Source of the DNA: Tritrichomonas foetus
Lineage: Eukaryota; Parabasalia; Tritrichomonadida; Tritrichomonadidae
Reading direction: 5' to 3'
NCBI GenBank assembly: GCA_001839685.1
Contig: MLAK01000476.1
Coordinates: forward strand, 1 to 64,000
Length of the DNA stretch: 64,000 bases
A program made the translations under genes and the position numbers. The notes beneath the pieces are model-generated. The model was not told the DNA's origin, made no database searches, and was given only the letters and a program-made list of their open reading frames with translations. This document shows positions 21,100 through 30,379 of this stretch, piece by piece (position 1 is the first letter of the stretch; every line of letters starts with the position of its first letter).

Positions 21100-24000
21100 T
21101 TACTCATCACAAACAAATGATTTTTGTTTCAGCTGCTGAATGGTTGTTTTGAATGCTCTCAGTTTATAATCGGGGAATCTATCGCAGCCTGGAAGGGCCT
21201 GAATAAATCTAATCACGATTGGAAATGCAAGTCCAAACAATTCATGTCCAGGAGTTTTTGCAGCTTCAAAGAATTTTTGTTGATTTACTTTTTCGGCATT
21301 CTCTAGTACAAGTTTCCATGCAGCATCAGGTGTATTACCTTCAAAGAAAACATCAGGCGTAATCATTGAAGTCACTCTGAAGGTAGGAATTTCGCAGCCC
21401 GTGTCAATGATTGTACATATATAATTTTCGACTTTGTTTGGTTCATGGATCGATCGAAATGTGGTAATAGCTTCATAACCAACTGGATAAATATATTTTT
21501 GGTTATGGAAGCCTGGTTTTGGAGATATTTCTCCAAGGTTCAGAACTTTGATGTTATGTGAAACATTAAGTGGAAGAGCCGGTTTATATCCAGCAAGCGA
21601 ATTGAATGGTGTGTTTAGAATACTTATTTCAACATTTCGTCTATTTCCAACAATTGATTTAATTTCATTCATGATATTTATATTCCGACGATTTTCATTG
21701 GTGTTATTATTACTTTCATTGTTATTCTCTATAGTATGTTCTGTGTTTTCTATATTTGGTTTGGTTACTTGATTTTCACCTAGATTGACGCTTTGATTAT
21801 TTGAAAGATGTTCATTAATAACAACATTTTGGATATTTGCTACATCATTAGTCATAAGATTTTTATTATTTTGAACATTTTCATTATTTGAAATATTTTC
21901 ATTACTTGGAATTGTTATACTAGTTGGTATTGTTTCATTATTTTGAACAGACTCATTGTTTTGAGTCGTTTCTGCGATTTCATCATTTTGATTATTTTTA
22001 GAGTTTTCAGATGCTCTATTAATATCGCCATCTTCTATATTATTTTGATTGTTTTGAATTATCTCAGTGTTCTGATTGACTTCAGGGAGTTGACTTGTTG
22101 ATTGAGTTTCTGTGATTTGGTTGACTTGGATTGGAATTTGATTCGGTCTAGGCAAATCAAGAAGAGTCTGTAACAAAATTGACTCTGGAGAGTGTGAAAA
22201 TCCATGAAATTCAACAGCTTCCATAATTTGGAAATCTTCTGTATAGTAAGAAGATGGGGAAAGCAATTCATTTCGTAATCTATCGAAAAAGTCGGTTATT
22301 GGCATGATTTCTGTAACTTGGCTAAGCATTCTCAACTTTTCAACAGATTGTTCTGGTAGTATTTCTCGTGAAATAGCTCGAAGATAACCCAAAAGTTCTG
22401 GAATGTCTACCAATCCAAAATTATTTACAAAATCTAAGATCATATCAACACTATGTACTTCATTGGCTTTATTATTTGAAACGCTGAATGTGCTTTTTAG
22501 GAATTCTTTATCGTAAACTTGAACATGGTGCTCTTTTGGAACCTTTGGAAAAATGATACTATTCTTTGATAAAACAATTGATTCAAGACCTTTCATAAGC
22601 GAGTGGAATCTGCTTTCTAATACATAAGATGGAACAACTTCATTATTCGACCACATTTTTGGTGGACATGCATAAAGGGTGAGTCCGTTTGTCCAAATAT
22701 ACCAGATTAGATTCTGATCATCATTTGTCGTCCACCATAAATTAGGCATTTGATTTGATTTAGGAATGAATATATCGTTTGGTGGATTAACTGAAGCTGT
22801 CATTATTATAGATGAACATAATAATGAACTAACTCTTTTCAATCTGTTGATAATGCAATTTATGTTTAAGCAACTTTCTAAATAATTTGGAATTTGTCTA
22901 CAAATTTCCAAATAAGAATGTTTGTTCTGTGAAACTACTTTTTGAAGAAGTCCGAAATCTTCAACTTTTTTATCATTCGGCAAATTATTCACCAGCTTCA
23001 AGGCAGAATTAATTAAATTACAAATTGATTCTTTAATGCAAAAAGCTGATTGTTTAACATTCATTATCCTTCTTATTGCGTCCCATTGGCCCCATGGATG
23101 TATGGAAATAAGTACGAAAAGAATATCAAGTTCTTCATTTGTCCAAATATGAGTGACATCATTAGGTCCTGGTTCAAATTTTGCTGGATATTCCGAAAAC
23201 TTAAATGCGGAATGCTTATGCCAATGTTTACGAATTGTAATTGAGCCATTTTTAGGTTTCGGTGGATATTCTTGACCTGGTTCAAGTCTATATTTTCGAA
23301 CTAAAATTCTTTTCTTTCCTCGTTTGTGAATAGTTGGTTTAATATCTGCATTTGGTTGTGATTTGTTTTTTTTCGAAAGACTTGAACTCTTCGTGTCACT
23401 AAATTGTGATTTTTTTGGTTCGAATTTAATTTCTGATTTATTTTCAGATTTGATTCTTACAGGTATATTTGACTGACTTTCTTCAGATTTCTCAGATTCC
23501 TCTGTAGATATATCAACATTATCTGAATCACCAGCACTATTTGAAACTAATTTTGTGAGAATTTGCTTAGATAATTGAGATTCATCAGGTTTGGATAAAC
23601 TGTCATCATTTAAATTGGCATGAGATAGATTATCTGTATTTATTTTTTGTACTTGATTTGAAGGACTGGTTTTATCCCTTTTTTCATAATCGCTTGAATC
23701 ACTTCTTCGTTCGCTATTTCCGTGTTTGTGCTCACTTTTATGTTCTTTCTTGTGTTCTTTCTTATCTAGTTTATAACTTTTATCTTTGGTTTTTGAAGAG
23801 TCAGCATTCACAGAATTTGGACTAGATGATATATTGGAATTTTGAGTTGTTTTTTGCGTTTTCATTTGTTCACTTTTGACCCTTTTATTCATGATTTCAT
23901 CACCAGGAGGTTGGATGGGCGTAGGCTGAGGTGTAACAGGTCGATCAATGATATTCTTGAATGAAGATGATGAAGAATGGAAACCGGACGAACCATAATC

Positions 24001-26826
24001 ATCATTCTTAAGTGCAGCAGGGGGTTGTGTTTCAATACATTTATGAGAATTGGATGCTGATATTTTTGGTGATTTATCTTCATCAAAGAGATACTGATAA
24101 GATATTGGCATATCATTGAAAATCGTATCAAATCTATCATTTTGTGGCCATTTAGTATTTTTAATTATTTCCTCTCTAACTGGACGCTTATATGTCATTG
24201 CAGCAGCTTTAAAAACATCATACATTGGAATATCATCATAATGGTCTGCACAGGATGCAAGATAAGCTTCATGCGTACCTTCAGTGAGCAAACGAATAAT
24301 TACACAATCACGTTTCCTTGGTCTTCTTGCAGCATGTGAAAAGTAGTACATGGGATTATAAACTCCATCAAAAACAACAATGATATCAAGCATTAATGGA
24401 AGCCAATTAACAGCCTGTTTCCCAAATTGGCCAAGAATTATAATTTTCTTGTTTGCTTTGGCTTCAGGTGAAAAATCATCCAATTTCATTCGTTTCAAAC
24501 CAAGTGTTGGTGTCCGAACAAATGGAATGTCATAGGCGGTTGCATATAATTGAAGCGTGTCAAGAACTACAAGATCACGACACATCACCATTAATCGTTT
24601 ATCGTTCTTTTGTGCATAGGAAATCAATTCGGATAAAACTCTCATTTTTCCACAATCACCAAATCTCTTCTTTTTCATCATTGGTGTAGAATTTCCTTTA
24701 AAAACAACATCTTGTGAGTTAAGAAGGGCTGGATTATTTGCCAATGCGCAAAGTTTAGTAATAACTTCATAAAGTTGAGACATGTCAATCTGATCAGGCG
24801 GTGTTGTAGCAATTTGTAAGTTTTCTTTAATAATTGATTGGTATAAAGTTTTTTGGGATTTCAACATTGGGCAAAAGACAGTGAGTTCGTGATGCAAAAA
24901 TGTAGAATCATCTTGTGAATCCATTTTCTTTTCTTTATCTGTACGTTTTTTAACAATGATTTTCATGATAGCATCAACTGATTGTAAAGATGGTGGACTA
25001 TCCACAATTTCTGAACTATCAACGGCTGCAATAGCATAAGTAATTCGTGGAAATTCATTTACAAATTTATTATAAAGATTCGAAGAGATCACCAAAACAT
25101 TAAACTTTGGTAAAAAATTGTGATAATTTTCTTCCGTTTTGACATCATTATTATCTATATTATTAGTGTCAGCATTATTTAATTCATTATTTTTGTTATC
25201 ATTATTATTTGAGTCAGGATCAGTTTTTGAATTATTTTTGTTTTTGTTGGCGGTGTTGAAATTAGGATTTGTGTTGAATTTGTTCGGGAAAATGAAAGCA
25301 TTTTCTTTAATAAAATTAAATTCTGCTTCATCATCATCAGGAATTTGAAGGACGGTCAAATTTGTGTAAGTAGCCATTTCATTTGCAGCCAATTCCAAAA
25401 TAGTTGGTGCAACAACTAACAAAAAAGGGCCAGAGATATGATGTCTATCATTTAAAACTGAAAATAATGCAGAAATTTGCAACCTTAAAATTGATCCAAT
25501 AGTTCCATATAAATTTGTATCTTTCTTATTACAGAATTTATTGTATAAACGATCAACCACTTGATTTTGTGGATCATCTAAAGAAAATTGATCATTTATG
25601 TCAATTGGTGTATATCTTTGAGGAAAACTCATTTCCAATGGATTTTTTAGTGTATTAAAGTTATCAATTAATTCTTCATTTGAAAATTTTGGTTCCCATG
25701 TTGAATATTTGTAACTAAGCCCAGTCCACTTTACTAAATTGTTATTTTCATTTTCATCAATAATTCTTTCAGGTTCGACAAAAAGAGGATTGTAGAATGG
25801 CTCATCTGTAGGGATCACAAAGTGTTCAAATCCTTTCAAAGTCAGTTCATCGTTTTTATTTTTAATTAATTCTTTTTTCGATATCCACTTTAAATGCTGA
25901 TATGAGTTTCCTTCAAATTTGACTAAATATTCATTTTCTTCATTTCTTGAACCACAAATTTCATCGATTTCTGATTTAGGAAAGTTAATTTCAAGTGACT
26001 TTAGTGGTCGTGGGTCAGGAATTGGGATTTTTTCGGTTTCTTCTTCAGACTCTTCACTAGATTCTGAACTTTCGCTTATTTTTGTGCTGACTTGTTCTTC
26101 TTGTTCAGGTTCTGGCTGCGTATGTTCCTTTGCAGGGCTTTGTGGAGTCTTTGGCCTTGCTGGCGTATAATCACTTGTTTCAGAATTCGACTTTTTAGGT
26201 TTGACGGTGTGAGAACGATACAGATCACTTTCAGGTAGTGGGTTTTTCCTTGGCCGGCCTCTTCGGCGTGGCTGCGGAGTTTGTGGAGGAGGTGGTGGTT
26301 GTGTTCTTGGTGCATCTTCATAATCTGAAGATGAAGAGGGCTGTTTTGATGACTTTCCCCAGAATGATGGAGGCAATAAAAATCTTTCGGGCGGAGCCTT
26401 AATAATGAAGGACGGATCTGGTCCAGCTGGCGGCTCTCTTCGAATAGGTGTAGAAACGGGTCGAATAATTGGATCGTTCTTCTTAAATGAATTCTTCATA
26501 TTTGGATTTTTTTGGGAATTTTCTTCAGTCAACAATGCGTGGTCTTTGAGATCAGGCATCGAAGTAAATGACGAAATGGGGTGTTTTTGAACAGTTACTG
26601 GTTTTTCTGGTAAATTATCGATTTTATCTGAATTTTTGAAGAAAGTCGAAATGTAACCTGATAAGGTATATTCCTGATTTTTTTCCGATTTTTTGGTGTT
26701 GTTTTCGTTGATCTCAGTTAAGGTTCTGTCAATAATTTCCTGAAATTGCGAACTCACTGACGATGGCATAAATAAAACTTTGGAATACGGATTTGGCTTG
26801 GAGTCCATCACGGAATGAGTTGTCAT
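21100..26826 (-). CDS. CHD-like chromatin protein with degenerate ATPase and FYRN/FYRC domains
   Basis: In order: an AT-hook (RRRGRPRKN, 187-195), an acidic Ser/Glu stretch, two chromodomains (~290-325 with YLVKFEGNSYQHLKW; ~350-390 with LVKWTGLSYKYSTWE), then a CHD/SNF2-like region. Where CHDs have ADEMGLGKT this protein has a gap (GTIGSILRLQISALFSVL, ~442-457). DEAH is replaced by VDSSE, the LTGTPIQN segment is missing, and motif VI (QARGRxHRIGQ) reads SHAARRPRKR. It should not hydrolyse ATP. A Lys/Ser-rich linker, a SANT-like segment (~1230-1290) and a CHD7-like tryptophan segment (~1360-1420) follow. The C-terminus carries FYRN (~1760-1815, LGEISPKPGFHNQKYIYPVG) and FYRC (~1822-1890, ending LFGLAFP.V...I..LPG). 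FYR domains are known from MLL-type methyltransferases and TBRG1. It is probably a nuclear scaffold or reader. The frame is open for 1908 codons, so it is not a pseudogene. Confidence 0.85.
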   Translation of the reverse strand: MTTHSVMDSKPNPYSKVLFMPSSVSSQFQEIIDRTLTEINENNTKKSEKNQEYTLSGYISTFFKNSDKIDNLPEKPVTVQKHPISSFTSMPDLKDHALLTEENSQKNPNMKNSFKKNDPIIRPVSTPIRREPPAGPDPSFIIKAPPERFLLPPSFWGKSSKQPSSSSDYEDAPRTQPPPPPQTPQPRRRGRPRKNPLPESDLYRSHTVKPKKSNSETSDYTPARPKTPQSPAKEHTQPEPEQEEQVSTKISESSESSEESEEETEKIPIPDPRPLKSLEINFPKSEIDEICGSRNEENEYLVKFEGNSYQHLKWISKKELIKNKNDELTLKGFEHFVIPTDEPFYNPLFVEPERIIDENENNNLVKWTGLSYKYSTWEPKFSNEELIDNFNTLKNPLEMSFPQRYTPIDINDQFSLDDPQNQVVDRLYNKFCNKKDTNLYGTIGSILRLQISALFSVLNDRHHISGPFLLVVAPTILELAANEMATYTNLTVLQIPDDDEAEFNFIKENAFIFPNKFNTNPNFNTANKNKNNSKTDPDSNNNDNKNNELNNADTNNIDNNDVKTEENYHNFLPKFNVLVISSNLYNKFVNEFPRITYAIAAVDSSEIVDSPPSLQSVDAIMKIIVKKRTDKEKKMDSQDDSTFLHHELTVFCPMLKSQKTLYQSIIKENLQIATTPPDQIDMSQLYEVITKLCALANNPALLNSQDVVFKGNSTPMMKKKRFGDCGKMRVLSELISYAQKNDKRLMVMCRDLVVLDTLQLYATAYDIPFVRTPTLGLKRMKLDDFSPEAKANKKIIILGQFGKQAVNWLPLMLDIIVVFDGVYNPMYYFSHAARRPRKRDCVIIRLLTEGTHEAYLASCADHYDDIPMYDVFKAAAMTYKRPVREEIIKNTKWPQNDRFDTIFNDMPISYQYLFDEDKSPKISASNSHKCIETQPPAALKNDDYGSSGFHSSSSSFKNIIDRPVTPQPTPIQPPGDEIMNKRVKSEQMKTQKTTQNSNISSSPNSVNADSSKTKDKSYKLDKKEHKKEHKSEHKHGNSERRSDSSDYEKRDKTSPSNQVQKINTDNLSHANLNDDSLSKPDESQLSKQILTKLVSNSAGDSDNVDISTEESEKSEESQSNIPVRIKSENKSEIKFEPKKSQFSDTKSSSLSKKNKSQPNADIKPTIHKRGKKRILVRKYRLEPGQEYPPKPKNGSITIRKHWHKHSAFKFSEYPAKFEPGPNDVTHIWTNEELDILFVLISIHPWGQWDAIRRIMNVKQSAFCIKESICNLINSALKLVNNLPNDKKVEDFGLLQKVVSQNKHSYLEICRQIPNYLESCLNINCIINRLKRVSSLLCSSIIMTASVNPPNDIFIPKSNQMPNLWWTTNDDQNLIWYIWTNGLTLYACPPKMWSNNEVVPSYVLESRFHSLMKGLESIVLSKNSIIFPKVPKEHHVQVYDKEFLKSTFSVSNNKANEVHSVDMILDFVNNFGLVDIPELLGYLRAISREILPEQSVEKLRMLSQVTEIMPITDFFDRLRNELLSPSSYYTEDFQIMEAVEFHGFSHSPESILLQTLLDLPRPNQIPIQVNQITETQSTSQLPEVNQNTEIIQNNQNNIEDGDINRASENSKNNQNDEIAETTQNNESVQNNETIPTSITIPSNENISNNENVQNNKNLMTNDVANIQNVVINEHLSNNQSVNLGENQVTKPNIENTEHTIENNNESNNNTNENRRNINIMNEIKSIVGNRRNVEISILNTPFNSLAGYKPALPLNVSHNIKVLNLGEISPKPGFHNQKYIYPVGYEAITTFRSIHEPNKVENYICTIIDTGCEIPTFRVTSMITPDVFFEGNTPDAAWKLVLENAEKVNQQKFFEAAKTPGHELFGLAFPIVIRFIQALPGCDRFPDYKLRAFKTTIQQLKQKSFVCDE

Positions 26827-27324
26827 TGTTTAAATTTTCTGGTGGACAGCTGGCCTTGAAGGAAAAAAGAATTTTTCAATTCAGAGGATAACCGCCCTTC
26901 AATCAAATCGAGAAAACCGTCTAATTCTTATCAAATTTCTCAAAATGATAAATTAAAGAATTTGGCCAAACTTTATAAATTATCAATATATGAAAATTCA
27001 AATAAAAAAGTTGCAAAAAAGTTCAGAAAAAATTATTAAAGTGATTCATTAGTGTTTTCTTGTTTTTTTAATTATATTTCTCGAATAATTCCCTTTCTTT
27101 TGGATGGAAATGTTGATTTTTATGTTAGTGATCTGATATTATTCCAATGAAAAGGAATAAACCAGCTTACAATGGAGAAAAAGAGGAAGACTGATTTTTT
27201 GAATGAGTTTGTTTCGTTGCTTTCATAGTAAATTTCATCAACTTTTTAACATATTTACACCATTGAAAATTTATGATTTACGTTTATTAATTTGGCGATT
27301 TCTCAAACATTTATTAAGAAAAAT
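26827..27324. other. Divergent promoter region (CHD-like gene / POC1)
   Basis: About 500 bases separate the two divergent starts and must hold both promoters. No clean TCAYW Inr stands immediately before either ATG. Nothing else was identified. Confidence 0.55.
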
Positions 27325-28554
27325 ATGGCGTGCAAAGAGCCGACTCTTCGAAAATCGTTCACAATACAAAGATATGATGCCCTCTGCGCATGTCCCTATG
27401 GCTCTTTTCAATATCTGGCTGCTGGTTTGGCTAATGGTGTCGTAACATTATTACCAACAAGTCCAGAATATAAAGTCAGACGTTATGTTGGTCACAAAGC
27501 TGCAGTCACATGTATTAAATCATGCACAAATGCGCCAAATCTTGTTACAGGAAGTGTAGATGGAACTGTCAGACTTTGGGCAGGAAATGAAGAAGGCGAT
27601 TCGGTCACTATCGACGCAGGCAGTGGTGAAATCGTTTCAATGGGTATATCATCAAAATATGATCGTCTTTTGATATCTGGCTCAGACGGAAAACCAGTCA
27701 TCTGGGATCCAAGATATTGCAAACATATTTCCACACTTGAAGAACACGCACAAAGTGTAAACACATGCGATTTATCATCAGACGGATTAGTTGCTCTTAC
27801 AGGCTCATCAGATGGCTATTTCAGGCTATTCGATGTGAGAATTGGAAAAATGACTCACCAGTTTGACTGCAGAGATGCTGTTACAGCTGTTTCACTTAGA
27901 CAAACAGGAAGTGCTATTGCAGCAGGCTGTTCAAATGGTACTGTTTTATTATGGGATAGTCGAACGCAAACAGCTTTGAATGATACAGTTTTGCATGAAA
28001 ATAAGATTACATCACTTGCATTCCATCCTCTTAAGCCACTTTTGTTAACCGCATCTGAAGATGGTCATATTGGAATATGTGACGGTGACACAAGAAATCT
28101 TATTTTCACTCTTCAGTGTCATACATCATGTGTCAGAAATGTTGCATGGGCTGTTGATGGTCAAGTGTTCTCATCAGTTGGTGCTGATAATAGAATTGTT
28201 TTGTGGGACGAGCCAGTTGTTGAATATGAAAGGCACATTCCCGAAATCGTTAATAAACAAAAAGTAAGAACACCAACTAAGCAAAAGTTAGGAAAATTCA
28301 ATGAACCACTTCCTAGGGATGAACCACCACCACCAGAACCAGAAATTGGAGTCAAAATTCCAGTAAAATGTGAAGAAGCAGATAAAATGAAGAAATACAT
28401 TTCTGTTATGCACCAAATCACAGATCAGATTGCAAATCTATCTAAAATGCTCTCTAAACTTGAATCCCGCATTAACGTAATTGATGAGCAGATCGAGATA
28501 TTAGAAGTAGAGAAACGTAGGCAAGCCAAGAGAGCACTCCAAGGGCGTAAATAA
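27325..28554 (+). CDS. POC1: POC1-like centriolar WD40 protein
   Basis: Seven WD40 repeats span about residues 15-300 (repeat ends VRLWAG, VIWDP, FRLFDV, VLLWDS, GICDG, IVLWDE), forming a beta-propeller. A Pro-rich linker follows, then a C-terminal coiled coil of ~55 residues (KYISVMHQITDQIANLSKML). A WD40 propeller plus short C-terminal helix is the architecture of POC1, a conserved centriole/basal-body component needed for triplet microtubule stability. This fits a flagellate with basal bodies. I start it at the ATG at 27325 (MACKEPTLRKSF), giving 409 residues; the frame is open 11 codons further but only from a TTG. The stop lies within TAAA (CGTAAATAA), as is common at trichomonad poly(A) signals. 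Confidence 0.85.
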   Translation: MACKEPTLRKSFTIQRYDALCACPYGSFQYLAAGLANGVVTLLPTSPEYKVRRYVGHKAAVTCIKSCTNAPNLVTGSVDGTVRLWAGNEEGDSVTIDAGSGEIVSMGISSKYDRLLISGSDGKPVIWDPRYCKHISTLEEHAQSVNTCDLSSDGLVALTGSSDGYFRLFDVRIGKMTHQFDCRDAVTAVSLRQTGSAIAAGCSNGTVLLWDSRTQTALNDTVLHENKITSLAFHPLKPLLLTASEDGHIGICDGDTRNLIFTLQCHTSCVRNVAWAVDGQVFSSVGADNRIVLWDEPVVEYERHIPEIVNKQKVRTPTKQKLGKFNEPLPRDEPPPPEPEIGVKIPVKCEEADKMKKYISVMHQITDQIANLSKMLSKLESRINVIDEQIEILEVEKRRQAKRALQGRK

Positions 28555-28599
28555 TGTTTTGATTAATAATAATATTTATATCTAAAATTTACTACATTT

Positions 28600-28740
28600 A
28601 TTTCATTGATTCTTCGAATATTTTCGCGCATCAATGATGTTTCCTGGGAACTTCGTGGTTTTACAGGCACAAAAGGAGTAGAACTCCTAAAGTAAGTGGG
28701 AAAAGAAAGAATGGAAATGGAAAATCGAGATTTTAATAGA
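28600..28740 (+). ncRNA. Candidate structured RNA between POC1 and fibrillarin
   Basis: A block of unusually mixed composition lies in the 233-base convergent gap. Two hairpins can be drawn: 28643-28667 (CCTG...CAGG outer stem with AAC/GTT inside) and 28674-28688 (AGGAG loop CTCCT). Part of the first loop reads TTTTAC (28659-28664), the core of the U5 snRNA loop I. An ATGATGT (28634-28640) resembles a snoRNA C box and GATTTTAATAG near 28729-28739 resembles an Sm site. None of these is decisive. It could also be part of the 3' UTR. Strand is assumed. Confidence 0.25.
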
Positions 28741-28787
28741 ATTATGTCTCATTTATTTTAAAGCATATTGAAATAAAAAAAAGGAAA

Positions 28788-29732
28788 TTATTCCTTAGGC
28801 ACATATGTGCCGATCACCATTGCGTGACCGCGGTGATATTGGTCGAGGTCTACTTGCTCGCTCGGGATGAGGTGATCCTCTCTGAGCTGGGCTATCTCCC
28901 TCTCGTAAACCTGTTTTGCCGGAAGGGTAGAACTGATGCAGCTCGCCTTGATTGATATCATGAAATATCCGCCACTTTTCAAGAAGTGTTTTGCGTTGAG
29001 TGCGAACAAGCGAGCCTGGTCTGGCTGTGCAACGTCCGCGAATAAACAATCGACAATCGGGACGAGGAATCTGTATTTCTGTGGTTTACGAGCGTCTTCA
29101 ATAATTGGGACAATATTTGGTCGGAACTTGGCCAAGTTGACCAACTCGCGAGCCACGCGTGGCGAAAATTCGACAGCGTAAACTCGTCCTGTGGGTCCAA
29201 CGATATCTGAAACGTGAGAAACTGTTGTTCCTGAAGCAGCTCCGAGATATAAAACTTTGGCGCCTGGTTTGATTTCGAACGAATCGAAGCCTTTCACAAG
29301 ACAGGCTCCAATCTTTGAACGATAAGGATTCCATTCGCGGTATTCGATTGGTTCTGTGGATTTATTTGATGTATCGCTTTTTGGATCGACAGTCATTAAT
29401 TTTTCGTTGTAAACGTTCTTTCCTGGAGTAAGATTGCGTGTAGTGAGCATATCGCCTTTAGCATGTGAAATGAAAACGCCTGGGAATTTGAATGGTTCGA
29501 TTAAAACCTTAGCTTCAGCTTTTGCGCCAAGTCCGCGTGCTCCACCACGGTTTCCTCCACGGCCTCCACGATCGCGGCCACCACCGCCACGGCCGCCACC
29601 TCTGCCGCCTCGATCACCGCCGCGATCGAATCCTCGACCGCCGCCACGATCATTTCCGCCACCGCGACCGCCTCTGCCGCCACGGAAGTTGCCGCCGCCG
29701 CGGCCGCCACGACCTCCTCGATTGTTATCCAT
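28788..29732 (-). CDS. NOP1: Fibrillarin, nucleolar 2'-O-methyltransferase
   Basis: The first ~75 residues are a GAR domain (repeated GGRGGRGG with Phe, Asp and Arg), coded by a locally GC-rich tract. The methyltransferase domain follows (~80-314), with the SAM-binding motif VLYLGAASGTTVSH, the acidic EFSPR end of strand 2, and the DCLFADVAQPDQ catalytic-region motif. Fibrillarin is the 2'-O-methyltransferase of C/D box snoRNPs and also methylates histone H2A Gln in yeast and human. Length (314) matches the family (about 320). The protein acts in the nucleolus. The ATG and GAR domain fix the start. The GAR tract gives long shadow frames on other strands that are not genes. Confidence 0.97.
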   Translation of the reverse strand: MDNNRGGRGGRGGGNFRGGRGGRGGGNDRGGGRGFDRGGDRGGRGGGRGGGGRDRGGRGGNRGGARGLGAKAEAKVLIEPFKFPGVFISHAKGDMLTTRNLTPGKNVYNEKLMTVDPKSDTSNKSTEPIEYREWNPYRSKIGACLVKGFDSFEIKPGAKVLYLGAASGTTVSHVSDIVGPTGRVYAVEFSPRVARELVNLAKFRPNIVPIIEDARKPQKYRFLVPIVDCLFADVAQPDQARLFALNAKHFLKSGGYFMISIKASCISSTLPAKQVYEREIAQLREDHLIPSEQVDLDQYHRGHAMVIGTYVPKE

Positions 29733-30379
29733 GATGTTAATGTTGAATAATTTGATTCAAGGCCACAGACATGAGACGATAGCATTCAATTTTTTCACCT
29801 AGATTTTTGGATTTTGAATAGTTTATAAAACATCTTCATTCTGGTCGAATGAAATGTTACATGAAATATTTGATATTCTTTATCAATGATTGATTAGCAG
29901 CAATTAAAAAATTAGATTATTACTTTTATGGGTAAATTCATGGTATACAAATAGCATGAATGTGTTTTTATCCCGATGATTTATCATTTTTTGGATTCAC
30001 TGAATTCTGATTTTCATTACAGACTTAAAAATGATTAACTAATCTCTATTCTATTTAAATAATAGTTTAATGAAATGATAAGATTGACATTATATATAAT
30101 GATCTAATAATTCAAAATTTGGTTGAATTGGAAAAATTTTGGAATTTAAATATCATAAAAAATTCTGGTCATAATGTACTGTATTAGGGTTCAATAATTG
30201 TTGTCGGTGCTTTTCATCGATATCTACAGAGAGGAAAGTGGAAATGTGATATGGAAAATACATCAAAATGAGATAATTTTTGAAATGACCATATTCAATT
30301 TTGTGATCTTATAGATTTTTTTTGAGAGGAATTTTGAATGCATATCAATAAATACATTTTTTGAAGCACTATTCTTTCA
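29733..30379. other. Divergent promoter region (fibrillarin / RapGAP-like)
   Basis: About 650 AT-rich bases between divergent starts. ATTCAACATTAAC lies close to the fibrillarin ATG on its strand and could be an initiator variant. No RNA gene seen. Confidence 0.5.

Noticed and set aside
27292..27324. Upstream extension of POC1
   Set aside because: The frame there begins at TTG; the ATG at 27325 gives the expected N-terminus of the family.
29434..29802. Arg/Pro-rich plus-strand frame
   Set aside because: It is the antisense shadow of the fibrillarin GAR tract; the GGC/GGT-rich repeat keeps several frames open.
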